This document shows, one piece after another, positions 33,572-42,116 of a stretch of 64,000 nt of DNA. Origin of the DNA: Pseudoalteromonas shioyasakiensis. Its GTDB lineage: Bacteria > Pseudomonadota > Gammaproteobacteria > Enterobacterales > Alteromonadaceae. The position numbers and the translations under genes are program-made. The stretch lies in contig CP058414.1 of assembly GCA_013391845.1 (NCBI GenBank), positions 2,590,501-2,654,500 on the forward strand. Reading direction: 5' to 3'. Below the pieces are notes generated by a model, which saw only the letters and a list, made by a program, of their open reading frames with translations, was not told where the DNA came from and did not search any database. Each line of letters starts with the position of its first letter. Positions within the stretch are counted from its first letter, which is position 1.

Positions 33572-34927
33572 TAATCGGCTGTGAATTGCCTGCACAACGT
33601 CATCTGACTCGCTTTGCTCCACCAAAAAGCACAGGTTATGTTTACTTGCACCGTGGCAAATTAAACGAATATTAAAGTCGCTTAATACCTGCATTAAATT
33701 CATTTCTTGCTGACGTAATTGAATTTCAGAACCAATTAAAGCCACCAGCGTTAAGTTATTCTCGACCGACACATGACAAAACTCAGAAAGCTTATCTAAA
33801 CAAGCTTGATCCAGCTCTGGACGTGATGCATTTGGCGCGTTATCCAAAGTAATTGCAACACTAATTTCTGAGGTTGTAACCAAATCAACTGAAATATTAA
33901 ACTCACTTAAAATGGTGAAAACACGCGCTAAGAAACCACTAGCAAGGAGCATTTCTGGGCTTTTGACTGTTAATAGAATTTGGTTTTTACGCTGTGTTAC
34001 TGCACGAATACCTGGTTGCTGAGATTTTTCTTTTTCAATCCATGTACCACCTAATTGTGGCTCACGGCTTGAACCAACAAACACACTAATATGACTACGG
34101 CTCGCAGGTAAAATGGTTGCAGGATGCAGTACTTTTGCACCAAACGTTGCCATCTCTGCCGCTTCATCAAAACTCAAGCGTGCAATTGGGCTTGCTTTAG
34201 CGCATAAACGCGGATCAGTACTGAAAATACCCACAACATCAGTCCAAATATGCACGCTTTTTGCGTTAATTGCTTCTGCAAGTAATGCCGCGCTGTAATC
34301 TGATCCTCCACGCCCTAAAGTGGTTGTTTGATTATGTTCATTGCTACCAATAAAACCCTGAGTTACTACAACGTGGTCATCAAGTAGCGGCACTAAATGC
34401 TCTTTAGCAGCCGCAGCGGTTGCTGCAACATTCGGTGTTGCTTTAGCAAATTGGCTATCTGTTTTTAGCACCTTGCGTACATCAAAACGCACCGCATCAA
34501 GACCTTGCCCACGCAATACTTGTGTAAATAAATACGATGATAAACGCTCACCAAAGCTAAGTAGCTCATCTTGCTCCGCTACTGACTTAACCCCTTCTGA
34601 TGCCAGTTTTTGAAAGGCTTTGAGGGTTTCATTAAAGCCATGAGCTAAGTCAGCATCAAGCGATAGCTCAGCTAAAATAGCTTCTTGAATGGCTACCACA
34701 CCTGTGATGTGCTCGTCACGCTCAGCCGCGCTCAAATCAGCTTTACACAATGCAACTAAATGATTTGTCACGCCAGCACTGGCACTCACAGCAACAATAC
34801 GAACTTGATTATCAGCACAAATGATTTCTGCGCAGCGGCTCATAGCATCAAAGTTAGCTACACTGGTGCCACCAAATTTTGCAACAACGTAATCTGATTT
34901 TGTGTTGGCGGCTAATTGGGTATTCAT
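33548..34927 (-). CDS. lysC: Lysine-sensitive aspartate kinase III
   Basis: This 459-residue protein is a monofunctional aspartokinase. KFGGTSVANFDAM (about 18-30) is the nucleotide site, GRGGSDYSAALLA (about 207-219) the kinase core, and WTDVVGIFSTDPR the aspartate region. Two ACT domains fill about 300-455 and would bind lysine. It makes aspartyl phosphate, first step to lysine, threonine and methionine. A lysine riboswitch precedes it, so lysine acts both on the RNA and on the enzyme. Its ribosome site AGGAG is 8 bases from the ATG. Confidence 0.95.
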   Translation of the reverse strand: MNTQLAANTKSDYVVAKFGGTSVANFDAMSRCAEIICADNQVRIVAVSASAGVTNHLVALCKADLSAAERDEHITGVVAIQEAILAELSLDADLAHGFNETLKAFQKLASEGVKSVAEQDELLSFGERLSSYLFTQVLRGQGLDAVRFDVRKVLKTDSQFAKATPNVAATAAAAKEHLVPLLDDHVVVTQGFIGSNEHNQTTTLGRGGSDYSAALLAEAINAKSVHIWTDVVGIFSTDPRLCAKASPIARLSFDEAAEMATFGAKVLHPATILPASRSHISVFVGSSREPQLGGTWIEKEKSQQPGIRAVTQRKNQILLTVKSPEMLLASGFLARVFTILSEFNISVDLVTTSEISVAITLDNAPNASRPELDQACLDKLSEFCHVSVENNLTLVALIGSEIQLRQQEMNLMQVLSDFNIRLICHGASKHNLCFLVEQSESDDVVQAIHSRLLESQVAA

Positions 34928-34939
34928 GTCGTCTCCTTT

Positions 34940-34957
34940 TGTGGAAAACTATCCACA
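34940..34957 (-). promoter_or_regulatory. Hairpin just upstream of the lysC ribosome site
   Basis: TGTGGA and TCCACA pair around a 6-base loop and end 2 bases before AAAGGAG. It probably belongs to the expression platform of the lysine riboswitch. Confidence 0.5.
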
Positions 34958-35009
34958 GTAATTCAAGAAGAACTCGGCAAGGGGGTGCTTTGAAAATAAA
35001 GAGTAGTCC

Positions 35010-35178
35010 ATGCCAGAAGCTCTCCACCTAGTTTGGTGACAGTTTTGAGGATTCAGCCCCATAAACCGAAAAGTAACCGTGACGTCCGGCTAATTTTCTC
35101 GGCGAGTACTTCCCTCATTAATGGTCATCGGCGTTCGTCACCTCACATTAACTACCTAAGTATCGCACCTCTTCTGAA
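35010..35178 (-). ncRNA. Lysine riboswitch (L-box) in the lysC leader
   Basis: Read on the minus strand, CAGAAGAGGTGCG at the 5' end pairs with CTTCTG at the 3' end (35171-35176 with 35014-35019) as helix P1. Between them are the conserved blocks GAGGTGACG, GAAGTACTCGCCGAG, GGGGCTGAATCCTC, CTGTCACC and GGTGGAGAGCTTCTGG, which match the E. coli lysC leader closely. Lysine binding should lower lysC expression. About 50 bases and a small hairpin separate it from the ribosome site; I saw no intrinsic terminator in that stretch, so control may be at translation. Confidence 0.92.
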
Positions 35179-35206
35179 TGTTAAGTTAACACCTGGTTAA
35201 AATAAC

Positions 35207-35231
35207 AAAGCCTGCTAAAAAAGCAGGCTTT
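35207..35231. terminator. Terminator after nhaD
   Basis: AAAGCCTGCT and AGCAGGCTTT form a 10-bp stem with a 5-base loop, followed on the minus strand by TGTTATTTT. It ends nhaD and separates it from the lysC leader. Confidence 0.8.
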
Positions 35232-35268
35232 GAAAGTTAACGTTTAGACGTCTAGCTGTCAAGTTGTT

Positions 35269-36519
35269 TTATGAAATTAAACTGCCTGCTAAGTGCGACC
35301 CGTAATAGCCAACGGTATAAGCAATTAATAAATAAACCGACATTTTAAGATAGCTCATAAAGGTCAGTGCTTTTACTTTACTCATGGCGATAATACCTGC
35401 CGCAGAGCCGATAATAAGCATTGAACCACCTACCCCTGTTGCGTAGGTAAACGACAACCACTGCTGTGGACTCATCACAATATCAGCTTTTAAAAGTGCA
35501 GCAGTTAAAGGTACGTTATCTACCGCTGCTGATAATAGCCCCATCATGTAGTTTGCATACTCAGGCGCCATCAACTCATATAGGTGAGTAAACTTAGCAA
35601 GCATACCTACTTCTTTTAATGCACCAACCAGCAATAACACACCTACGAAGAACAATAAGGTGTCGTACTCAATCTCACGAATATAATCGATAATTTTTTT
35701 GTTGACGTCTTTTTTGCGCATTAAGAATTGCGCAACCAAAAACATTAGTGATAAACCAAATAAAAAGGTTAAAAGCGGTGGCACATTATAAAGCACGCTC
35801 AAAGTTAACGTGGCAATAATCGTCGAGAAGAAGATAACCGCAATGGTAATATCTGTTTTTTCAATACGACGAGCTGTTTGCTTTTCAAATACTACATTAC
35901 CCGACATACCCACAGATAACATTGCCGCAAGCAGTGCAACACTTGTCAGTGCAGGCGCAATTAATAATAGTAAATTAGCAATGGTGACCTTTTCGTCTAA
36001 GAAAATCATCAGAGTTGTAACATCACCCGTGATCAACGACACCCCACCCGAGTTAACACTAAATACAATCAAGGTTGCATATTTTATTAATTTTTTAGGA
36101 TCTAATTTTAGTGACATCACCACCGCAAGTGAGATTAAAGTCGCAGTTATATTGTCTGATATCGATGAAAATAAGAAAGAAAAGCCACCAATCAGAAACA
36201 TCAACTTTCGTTCACTGATTTGATTTGGCATAATTTTATGAACAATATTCTGGATAAAGCCTTTAGAGTTTAAATACGCAACAAAGGTCATCGCTGCCAT
36301 TAAAAACAGCCATAAAGTCGCGATCTCTAATATATTGTGATCCAGTTGATGTTGTATGGTTTCTGGGCTTTGCCCATGAATTGGAGAGATAAATAAGATA
36401 ATCCAGCATAAAGTGCCAAAAAAAAGCGTCGTTTTGGCCTTGTTTACATGGATAATATCCTCTATAACGATAAGCAAAAATGCCACCGCTATCAGGGTTA
36501 GGATAAGTGGGGTTACCAT
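35269..36519 (-). CDS. nhaD: Na+/H+ antiporter NhaD
   Basis: This 416-residue membrane protein has about 11 helices and follows marine NhaD proteins: IVIEDIIHVNKAKTTLFFG near the N-terminus, SISDNITATLISLAVVMS (about 118-135), SGGVSLITGDVTTLMIF, and SAAVDNVPLTAALLKAD (about 329-345), where conserved Asp residues form the ion site. It exports Na+ for H+ and protects against salt and alkali. It is a single gene with its own terminator. Confidence 0.92.
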   Translation of the reverse strand: MVTPLILTLIAVAFLLIVIEDIIHVNKAKTTLFFGTLCWIILFISPIHGQSPETIQHQLDHNILEIATLWLFLMAAMTFVAYLNSKGFIQNIVHKIMPNQISERKLMFLIGGFSFLFSSISDNITATLISLAVVMSLKLDPKKLIKYATLIVFSVNSGGVSLITGDVTTLMIFLDEKVTIANLLLLIAPALTSVALLAAMLSVGMSGNVVFEKQTARRIEKTDITIAVIFFSTIIATLTLSVLYNVPPLLTFLFGLSLMFLVAQFLMRKKDVNKKIIDYIREIEYDTLLFFVGVLLLVGALKEVGMLAKFTHLYELMAPEYANYMMGLLSAAVDNVPLTAALLKADIVMSPQQWLSFTYATGVGGSMLIIGSAAGIIAMSKVKALTFMSYLKMSVYLLIAYTVGYYGSHLAGSLIS

Positions 36520-36667
36520 GGTGTTTGAACAACCTTTATAATAATGTAAAAATTGTAAGTCGAGTGTTTCGGCGCGGATTCTAGCAGCATAGAAAGCATA
36601 AAACTATTATCAATTACATAATTTACTACTAATCGCTAACACCTAAGTCTGAATTTACTGGAGCCTT

Positions 36668-37942
36668 ATGATCCCAGCTAAAAAGTTATTAAATACCCTT
36701 ACTGAACATTGGGGGGTGTTAGAACTGCTATTTAAACGTTTTAAGATGGCTGATTTCAGTTTGAAAGACGTACAAAATGCGATAAAACAAAAACAACCTT
36801 CATGGTCAAATGAACGCATTTATAAGGAAACAAATCGTTTATTAAATCAAGATATTATCATTCCATTAGCGAAATCATCGCAATTAGAAATCAATCGAGC
36901 GATTGCTGATTTTGCGACTTTCTTGCTACAAGAAGAACACCTAGGTCTTGCCCAAGAAATTAGTGTACTAGTTGATGATTTAGCTCGCCTTGGTAGTCGC
37001 TTGGCTAAAGCAGGTGAAATTGAAGATTACGACGAGCTACGCCGCTTTAGCCGTATTATGGATGATCGGGTACGTAAAATAATGAAATTGTTTGCCCACA
37101 ATGAAAACGCGATTTTAAATATTGTTGAGCAAGCTAAAGCAAACAACGCCGTGCAATCTTTGCAAAAGCGCTATCAAGCAGTGATCGAAGCGTTTGATGA
37201 ATACATTGAACCTATGCTTGAAATGGTTGATATACGTGGTGACTTCCACGCTTGCTTTAACACCATCGAAACGCAAATAAGCGCACAAATCGAACAAATT
37301 GACCGCCTAGGTAAGTCATATCAAGACAAACGCATGCTTGAGCAATTGCGAACCCGTATTTTAGAAATGCATTTAGTTGGTCGTGAAAGCTTACGTAAAA
37401 GCGCCGATATGCTAATGCCGCTACGTGAAGAATTACGCCGTAACAACCTAATTACTCGCCAAGCAGCCAAAGTACTTGGTTTAGTGCGTAAAAATGGCGT
37501 CGATAACATGCTAAGTGCGGTACAACCTAACTTTGTCTCGGATGCACAACGCTTTTCACTTGGTCAACAACGTCATATCGTGGCCTATATGGCAGGCTTA
37601 GTCGACTTTGAGCACGATGAATATCAGCTACCAGAGCATGATGATGTGCCCGCCTATCAAAGCCCGCATATCCCTGATTACAACGACGTTAAAACACAAT
37701 TTAGAAAACGCTTTAAAAAAGCCAGCAAAAAAGCTCAGCCGCTGCTTAGTTTCTTAGATGAAAGCTACCCAGATCTAGAAGCTGACGAAATGCTGTTCTT
37801 GTATCAAAAATTAATTAGCGATGGCGACCTTGAAATTAGCCAAAGCCAAGAGAAAGTAAAAATAAAAATTGCCCAGCAACACTTCTCTCTTTACCCATTT
37901 AACTCATCGATTGCTGACGATAAAAAAGCAACAGAGCAATAA
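36668..37942 (+). CDS. mksF: MksF/JetA-like kleisin subunit of a condensin-type complex
   Basis: This 424-residue helical protein has no membrane or enzyme motif. It begins HWGVLELLFKRF, has a helical centre with a long coiled part (about 90-250) and a C-terminal winged-helix-like end (about 345-410). Assignment as the kleisin rests on gene order: it is followed after 2 bases by a small KITE-like gene and then by an SMC-like ATPase, the order of mksF-mksE-mksB in Pseudomonas and jetA-jetB-jetC in Wadjet. The complex would fold or extrude DNA. A search is needed to separate Mks from other SMC families. Confidence 0.55.
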   Translation: MIPAKKLLNTLTEHWGVLELLFKRFKMADFSLKDVQNAIKQKQPSWSNERIYKETNRLLNQDIIIPLAKSSQLEINRAIADFATFLLQEEHLGLAQEISVLVDDLARLGSRLAKAGEIEDYDELRRFSRIMDDRVRKIMKLFAHNENAILNIVEQAKANNAVQSLQKRYQAVIEAFDEYIEPMLEMVDIRGDFHACFNTIETQISAQIEQIDRLGKSYQDKRMLEQLRTRILEMHLVGRESLRKSADMLMPLREELRRNNLITRQAAKVLGLVRKNGVDNMLSAVQPNFVSDAQRFSLGQQRHIVAYMAGLVDFEHDEYQLPEHDDVPAYQSPHIPDYNDVKTQFRKRFKKASKKAQPLLSFLDESYPDLEADEMLFLYQKLISDGDLEISQSQEKVKIKIAQQHFSLYPFNSSIADDKKATEQ

Positions 37943-37944
37943 CC

Positions 37945-38490
37945 ATGACAGATATTAATTTAGATGATTTAACGCATCTGCAAGCTATTAATAAAAAGCT
38001 CACGTCAGGCTACCACATTAGTGAACAAGACACGCTGATGTGGCAAGAGCTTGACCAACACATTGATGCCTACCGTGCCCTTTTTAATGCACTCGGCCAT
38101 GACCTACAGCATGATAGCCGTGGCTATTACTATTTTGGTAGTGACGAGAGCACCCCAAACATGGGTAAAATTTCACGTGCCATCGCGCTGACTATCTACA
38201 TCTTGATTGAGCACTATGCCAATACTGGTAAAGATCCTATGCGTGCCTTATTTGACGAGGTAAACGACCTTGAACTGATGCAAACCTTAGTGCAAATCAA
38301 CAAGCACTTGTTTGATCAATTAGAAATATTCTCTGGCTCAGGTTTACGTAAAGATGTGTACCTACGTATGGTGCGTTTAGGCCTTGCTCGCGAAGTAGAA
38401 AATGGCTTTATGCTGCAAGCGCCAATTTATCGTTATATCGATGCATTAATGGAAGTAAACGAAGAAACCTATCTAGGAGATGACGAATAA
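37945..38490 (+). CDS. mksE: MksE/JetB-like accessory subunit
   Basis: The 181-residue protein is helical with a likely winged-helix fold: YRALFNALGHDLQHDSRGYYYF, then AIALTIYILIEHYAN and LRKDVYLRMVRLGLA. Small acidic winged-helix proteins of this size (KITE class, MukE/MksE/JetB) bridge the kleisin to the SMC heads. It lies between the kleisin-like and SMC-like genes; its stop overlaps the SMC start (TAATG), so the three genes form a tightly coupled operon. Confidence 0.6.
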   Translation: MTDINLDDLTHLQAINKKLTSGYHISEQDTLMWQELDQHIDAYRALFNALGHDLQHDSRGYYYFGSDESTPNMGKISRAIALTIYILIEHYANTGKDPMRALFDEVNDLELMQTLVQINKHLFDQLEIFSGSGLRKDVYLRMVRLGLAREVENGFMLQAPIYRYIDALMEVNEETYLGDDE

Positions 38491-41276
38491 TGCAAAGCCA
38501 AAGCCTTTACGGACTCAGCAAACTTGCGCTTTTAAATACCGCAGGCTATGCAAAATGCGTGATCCCACTGGATAAAAGTAGCTCAATTTGTGCACCGAAT
38601 AATACCGGTAAAAGCTCGGTTATTAATGCCCTGCAATTTCCGTTAATTAATGATTTACGCTTAACAGAATGGGATGGCCACGATTTAGACGAAACTCGTA
38701 AGTTCTACTTTTCGTCAGATCAATCCTATATTTTACTTGAAGCTGACCTACCTAATGGCCCTGTGGTTATTGGTGTTGCTGGCCTTGGTAAAATTGCTGG
38801 TTATGCGCATCAGTTTTTTTGCTATCAAGGTAAGTTAAACCTAGATCACTACACCCAAGGCAAGACAATTGTTAAATTCACCAAGCTTTTTAATCACTTA
38901 AAAGAGCAAGGTTTCAACCCAATTGAATTAAAAGCGCAAGAGCTGAACGCCCTACTTACTGGCGGAGCAACCCCGTTTGATGGCGATATCAATTTAAAGA
39001 TGATCCCACTCAATAACGTGCAAGACTCTGCAATTTACAAAGAAATTTTCCGCCGTATTCTTAACTTGCACAAGTTAGGAGCCAGTGATGTTAAGCGCTT
39101 TATGTTACGTGTATTTGAGCGTCATATGTCAAATTCACGGGTCGATTTTTATGAAGTATGGCGACGTTCATTCGATAAGGTAAATCGCGCTAAACGTGAA
39201 TTAAAAGCCCTTGAGTCAATGCAAGAGCCTATCGCAGCCCTTGAATCTATGCTTGAGAATCAAACGGTTTTAAAAGGCAAACTTGCCGCCTATGCGCCAA
39301 AAATTGACCAAGCACTGATTGACTTTGAAACCTATCAACAAGAGCAACTCACTGAGCTAAATATTGCCCTTGAAGATATCGAGCACGAAAAACATGAGTT
39401 CGACCAAAAGCAGCAGCTGTATATTCAGCAATCACGTGACATTGAGCGTAAGCAAACTCAAATTGAGCAGTGGTTTTTAGACTATCGAGCACTTAAATCT
39501 GAGTTTGAACTAGTTAACAAAGCCACCTTAAAAGTAAGCCTTACGCAGCTTAAACAAGATTATGAGTCGCTTTCGCATTCATTAAGCAGTGCCCAAGGTC
39601 AAAGCTTACACACGCTTGATTACCGTATTAGCGAAACACAAAAGCAAATTAAGAGCTTAAAACTACAGCTAAAGAACCTCGAGTTCAATTTATTCACCCG
39701 TATGCGTGAAGATTTATCTTTAAAAGAAGTTGAAGAAATTTCGCGTATTTTAAACCCAGATATCTTATCGTTTGCCACCACCAGCAATGGTGATGTTGAT
39801 ATCACAGACGAAGATGCCTTCGGTGAGTTTTTAGAGCAGTTATCGGCAAACGTAAAAGGCGGTGTACTGACTCTTCCTGGTGCGACGATTAAACTAAAAA
39901 AGCTAAGCCCTGTGCAAATGCAAACGGGCGAAAACAAAGAGCAATTAACTGCGCAACTCGCTGCACTTGAAAACTCCCTGAAAGAGTTTAAACAACAGCG
40001 CGAAGTAGCTGCTAATGTCGCTGAAAAGCAAAAAGAAAAAGATGCCTTGTATGATGAGCTAATGGCCTCTGAAGAAGCATTAAAACGCTTTGAACAATTT
40101 GAAGTGATGCAGCAATCTGTCGATGCTCAAACTCTGCTAAAAGAGCAATTAAATGCAGAACGCGAACAAGTTGACGACTACCTGCAAGACATTCAAAAGA
40201 ACAGTGGCTCAATTAGCGATCGTCGCTCAATTATCAAGTCGAAAAAAGATTTGCTTGCGCGCCAAGCTGACCGCTTACGCCAAGTTAAATCTGAACGTAT
40301 CGATCACACACTTGATTTTTACTCAGGCAAAGTCACACCATACATGATTGAAATCAGTATTGATTTTGATAACTTAAGTGACCTCATTCATCACTTTAAC
40401 AAAGACTGCCAAGAGCTACGTAACTTTGATATCAACGTACGTAACACCTACATGCATATTTATAATGCGGGTATTACTAAATTTGATAACGAAAACGATG
40501 AGTTTACTAAATACGAAAAGCTTATCAGCGCGTTTCATAACATTGATAACGAGCGCGATGCTGTTGAGCGTCAAGGCCGAGTTGCATTAACCGAAGTGGC
40601 AGCTACCATTAAAGGCTTGCGTGAAGACTTAGACCGCTTGCGCCGTGAAATGAATAGCTTTAATAAAGGCATTAGTCAACATCGGATCTCTAACCTTCAA
40701 GCATTCAAAATTAATGTTATCCCGCGCAAGATGCTGGTTGATAGCATTGATACCATCATTAGTACCTCAAATCAGTTTGAGCAAGGCGATACCCTCGACT
40801 TATTAAGCCAAGAGCCTTATAGCGAGTCTGCGGTAAACGAAGCAAAAGATCATTTAATTAAGTTTGCTTCTGAAAAAGCAGGTTTAACACTGACAGACTT
40901 GTTCGATATTCGCTTTGAAGTGGTAAATCGTGCTGGTGACACTGAGCACTTCGAGAAAATCGACTCAGCCGGCTCTAACGGTACCCGGATTACCATTAAG
41001 CTACTTTGTGGCATGCTGTTTATTCGTTACTTATTAAGCGATCAAGAGCAAAACCTGTATCGTATTCCGATTTATATCGATGAAGCTGCCGATATCGACC
41101 CGCAAAACCAAAAAGCAATTATCGAAACAGCACTTAGCTTTGGCTTCGTGCCGATTTTTGCCTCAGTTAAACCACAAGTTAGCTGTGATTACATTGTCCC
41201 TATTCGTACTGTCAAAGATGGGGTGCAAAACTGGGTCGATGAAAAAGACTGGATAGAAGTTGAACACAGTGCTTAA
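38490..41276 (+). CDS. mksB: MksB/JetC-like SMC ATPase
   Basis: The protein has 928 residues. An N-terminal ABC head has Walker A variant APNNTGKSS at 35-43. Two coiled-coil arms at about 270-430 and 480-740 flank a probable hinge. The C-terminal head has the signature-like SNGTRITIKLL (about 829-839) and Walker B IYIDEAADID (about 860-869). The length fits MksB rather than MukB (about 1480). It would hydrolyse ATP to extrude DNA loops. No jetD/mksG nuclease follows; the next gene is a lipoprotein on its own promoter. So this is either a housekeeping Mks condensin or a reduced Wadjet. Confidence 0.7.
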   Translation: MQSQSLYGLSKLALLNTAGYAKCVIPLDKSSSICAPNNTGKSSVINALQFPLINDLRLTEWDGHDLDETRKFYFSSDQSYILLEADLPNGPVVIGVAGLGKIAGYAHQFFCYQGKLNLDHYTQGKTIVKFTKLFNHLKEQGFNPIELKAQELNALLTGGATPFDGDINLKMIPLNNVQDSAIYKEIFRRILNLHKLGASDVKRFMLRVFERHMSNSRVDFYEVWRRSFDKVNRAKRELKALESMQEPIAALESMLENQTVLKGKLAAYAPKIDQALIDFETYQQEQLTELNIALEDIEHEKHEFDQKQQLYIQQSRDIERKQTQIEQWFLDYRALKSEFELVNKATLKVSLTQLKQDYESLSHSLSSAQGQSLHTLDYRISETQKQIKSLKLQLKNLEFNLFTRMREDLSLKEVEEISRILNPDILSFATTSNGDVDITDEDAFGEFLEQLSANVKGGVLTLPGATIKLKKLSPVQMQTGENKEQLTAQLAALENSLKEFKQQREVAANVAEKQKEKDALYDELMASEEALKRFEQFEVMQQSVDAQTLLKEQLNAEREQVDDYLQDIQKNSGSISDRRSIIKSKKDLLARQADRLRQVKSERIDHTLDFYSGKVTPYMIEISIDFDNLSDLIHHFNKDCQELRNFDINVRNTYMHIYNAGITKFDNENDEFTKYEKLISAFHNIDNERDAVERQGRVALTEVAATIKGLREDLDRLRREMNSFNKGISQHRISNLQAFKINVIPRKMLVDSIDTIISTSNQFEQGDTLDLLSQEPYSESAVNEAKDHLIKFASEKAGLTLTDLFDIRFEVVNRAGDTEHFEKIDSAGSNGTRITIKLLCGMLFIRYLLSDQEQNLYRIPIYIDEAADIDPQNQKAIIETALSFGFVPIFASVKPQVSCDYIVPIRTVKDGVQNWVDEKDWIEVEHSA

Positions 41277-41398
41277 TTACAAACTATTACAGTACTTATT
41301 TGTAAATGTGCCATAGTATTTAAATAATCATTCAGTTGAGTATTATTTGTGTTATGTTATCAATCAAGTAGTGGAAATTTTGCCAAGGAGCAAACAAT

Positions 41399-41953
41399 AT
41401 GAAGAACTTATTAATCGCGACGGCTGTATTATTTTTAGCGGCTTGTGCTAAAACGCCTGATTGGGATTACGACAAATCTGCAGATTTTAGTAATTATAAA
41501 ACCTTCTCTTGGGTACCTAATGCCAGCTTGACTAAAAACGTAGCGAACTACCAAATTAGTCCTTTAATGGAAAAACGTGTGCGTGAAGCAGTTAATGCCG
41601 AACTTGAAAAAAGCGGTATGAAGCTTGTTGATGTAGCGCAAGCAGATGTACTTATTAACTATCATGCATCAGTTGATACTAAAATTGATGTAGATACCTT
41701 CAACGTAGGTTACGGTGCACGCTGGAATTACTGGGGTATGGGTTATAACACACAAACAACAACTCGCGAATACGAAGTCGGTACGTTAATTTTAGACGTA
41801 GTAGACCGTGCTTCTAACCAATTAGTTTGGCGTGGTGCTAAAGAAGGTCGTTTGCAAAAGAACCAATCACCTGAAAAGCGCACTGAAGTTATCAAAGAAA
41901 CTGTTGCTAACATTCTCAGTAACTTTCCACCGCAATCAATTAATCAAAACTAA
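41399..41953 (+). CDS. DUF4136 lipoprotein
   Basis: The 184-residue protein starts MKNLLIATAVLFLAAC, a lipoprotein signal with lipobox LAAC and Cys16. The mature part has YKTFSWVP, VREAVNAELEKSGM and ADVLINYHAS, then GTLILDVVDRASNQLVWRG, the DUF4136 pattern. It is probably anchored in the outer membrane; its function is unknown. The AAGGAG ribosome site is strong and it is a single gene closed by a terminator. Confidence 0.9.
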   Translation: MKNLLIATAVLFLAACAKTPDWDYDKSADFSNYKTFSWVPNASLTKNVANYQISPLMEKRVREAVNAELEKSGMKLVDVAQADVLINYHASVDTKIDVDTFNVGYGARWNYWGMGYNTQTTTREYEVGTLILDVVDRASNQLVWRGAKEGRLQKNQSPEKRTEVIKETVANILSNFPPQSINQN

Positions 41954-41972
41954 ATGCCGTTTTAGTAAAAAG

Positions 41973-41997
41973 ACCGCGCACTTGGCGCGGTTTTTTA
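41973..41997 (+). terminator. Terminator after the DUF4136 gene
   Basis: ACCGCGC and GCGCGGT form a GC-rich stem with a 5-base loop, followed by six T residues. Confidence 0.88.
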
Positions 41998-42116
41998 TTG
42001 CCTGCTGAAATCTGGTTGGAGTGGTATAACTCAGTGATTCAGATACAATACCCGCAATTTTCAGTGCGCCTAACTAGCCCACTACCCCAGATTAAACAAA
42101 ATCAAGAGAGTTTTAG

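Noticed and set aside
41277..41398. Possible jetD/mksG nuclease gene after the SMC operon
   Set aside because: Only a 122-base promoter region and a lipoprotein gene follow; no nuclease frame exists on either strand.
42001..42116. Cobalamin or other riboswitch before the TonB-dependent receptor
   Set aside because: The 116-base leader has none of the conserved B12-box bases and no extended helices.
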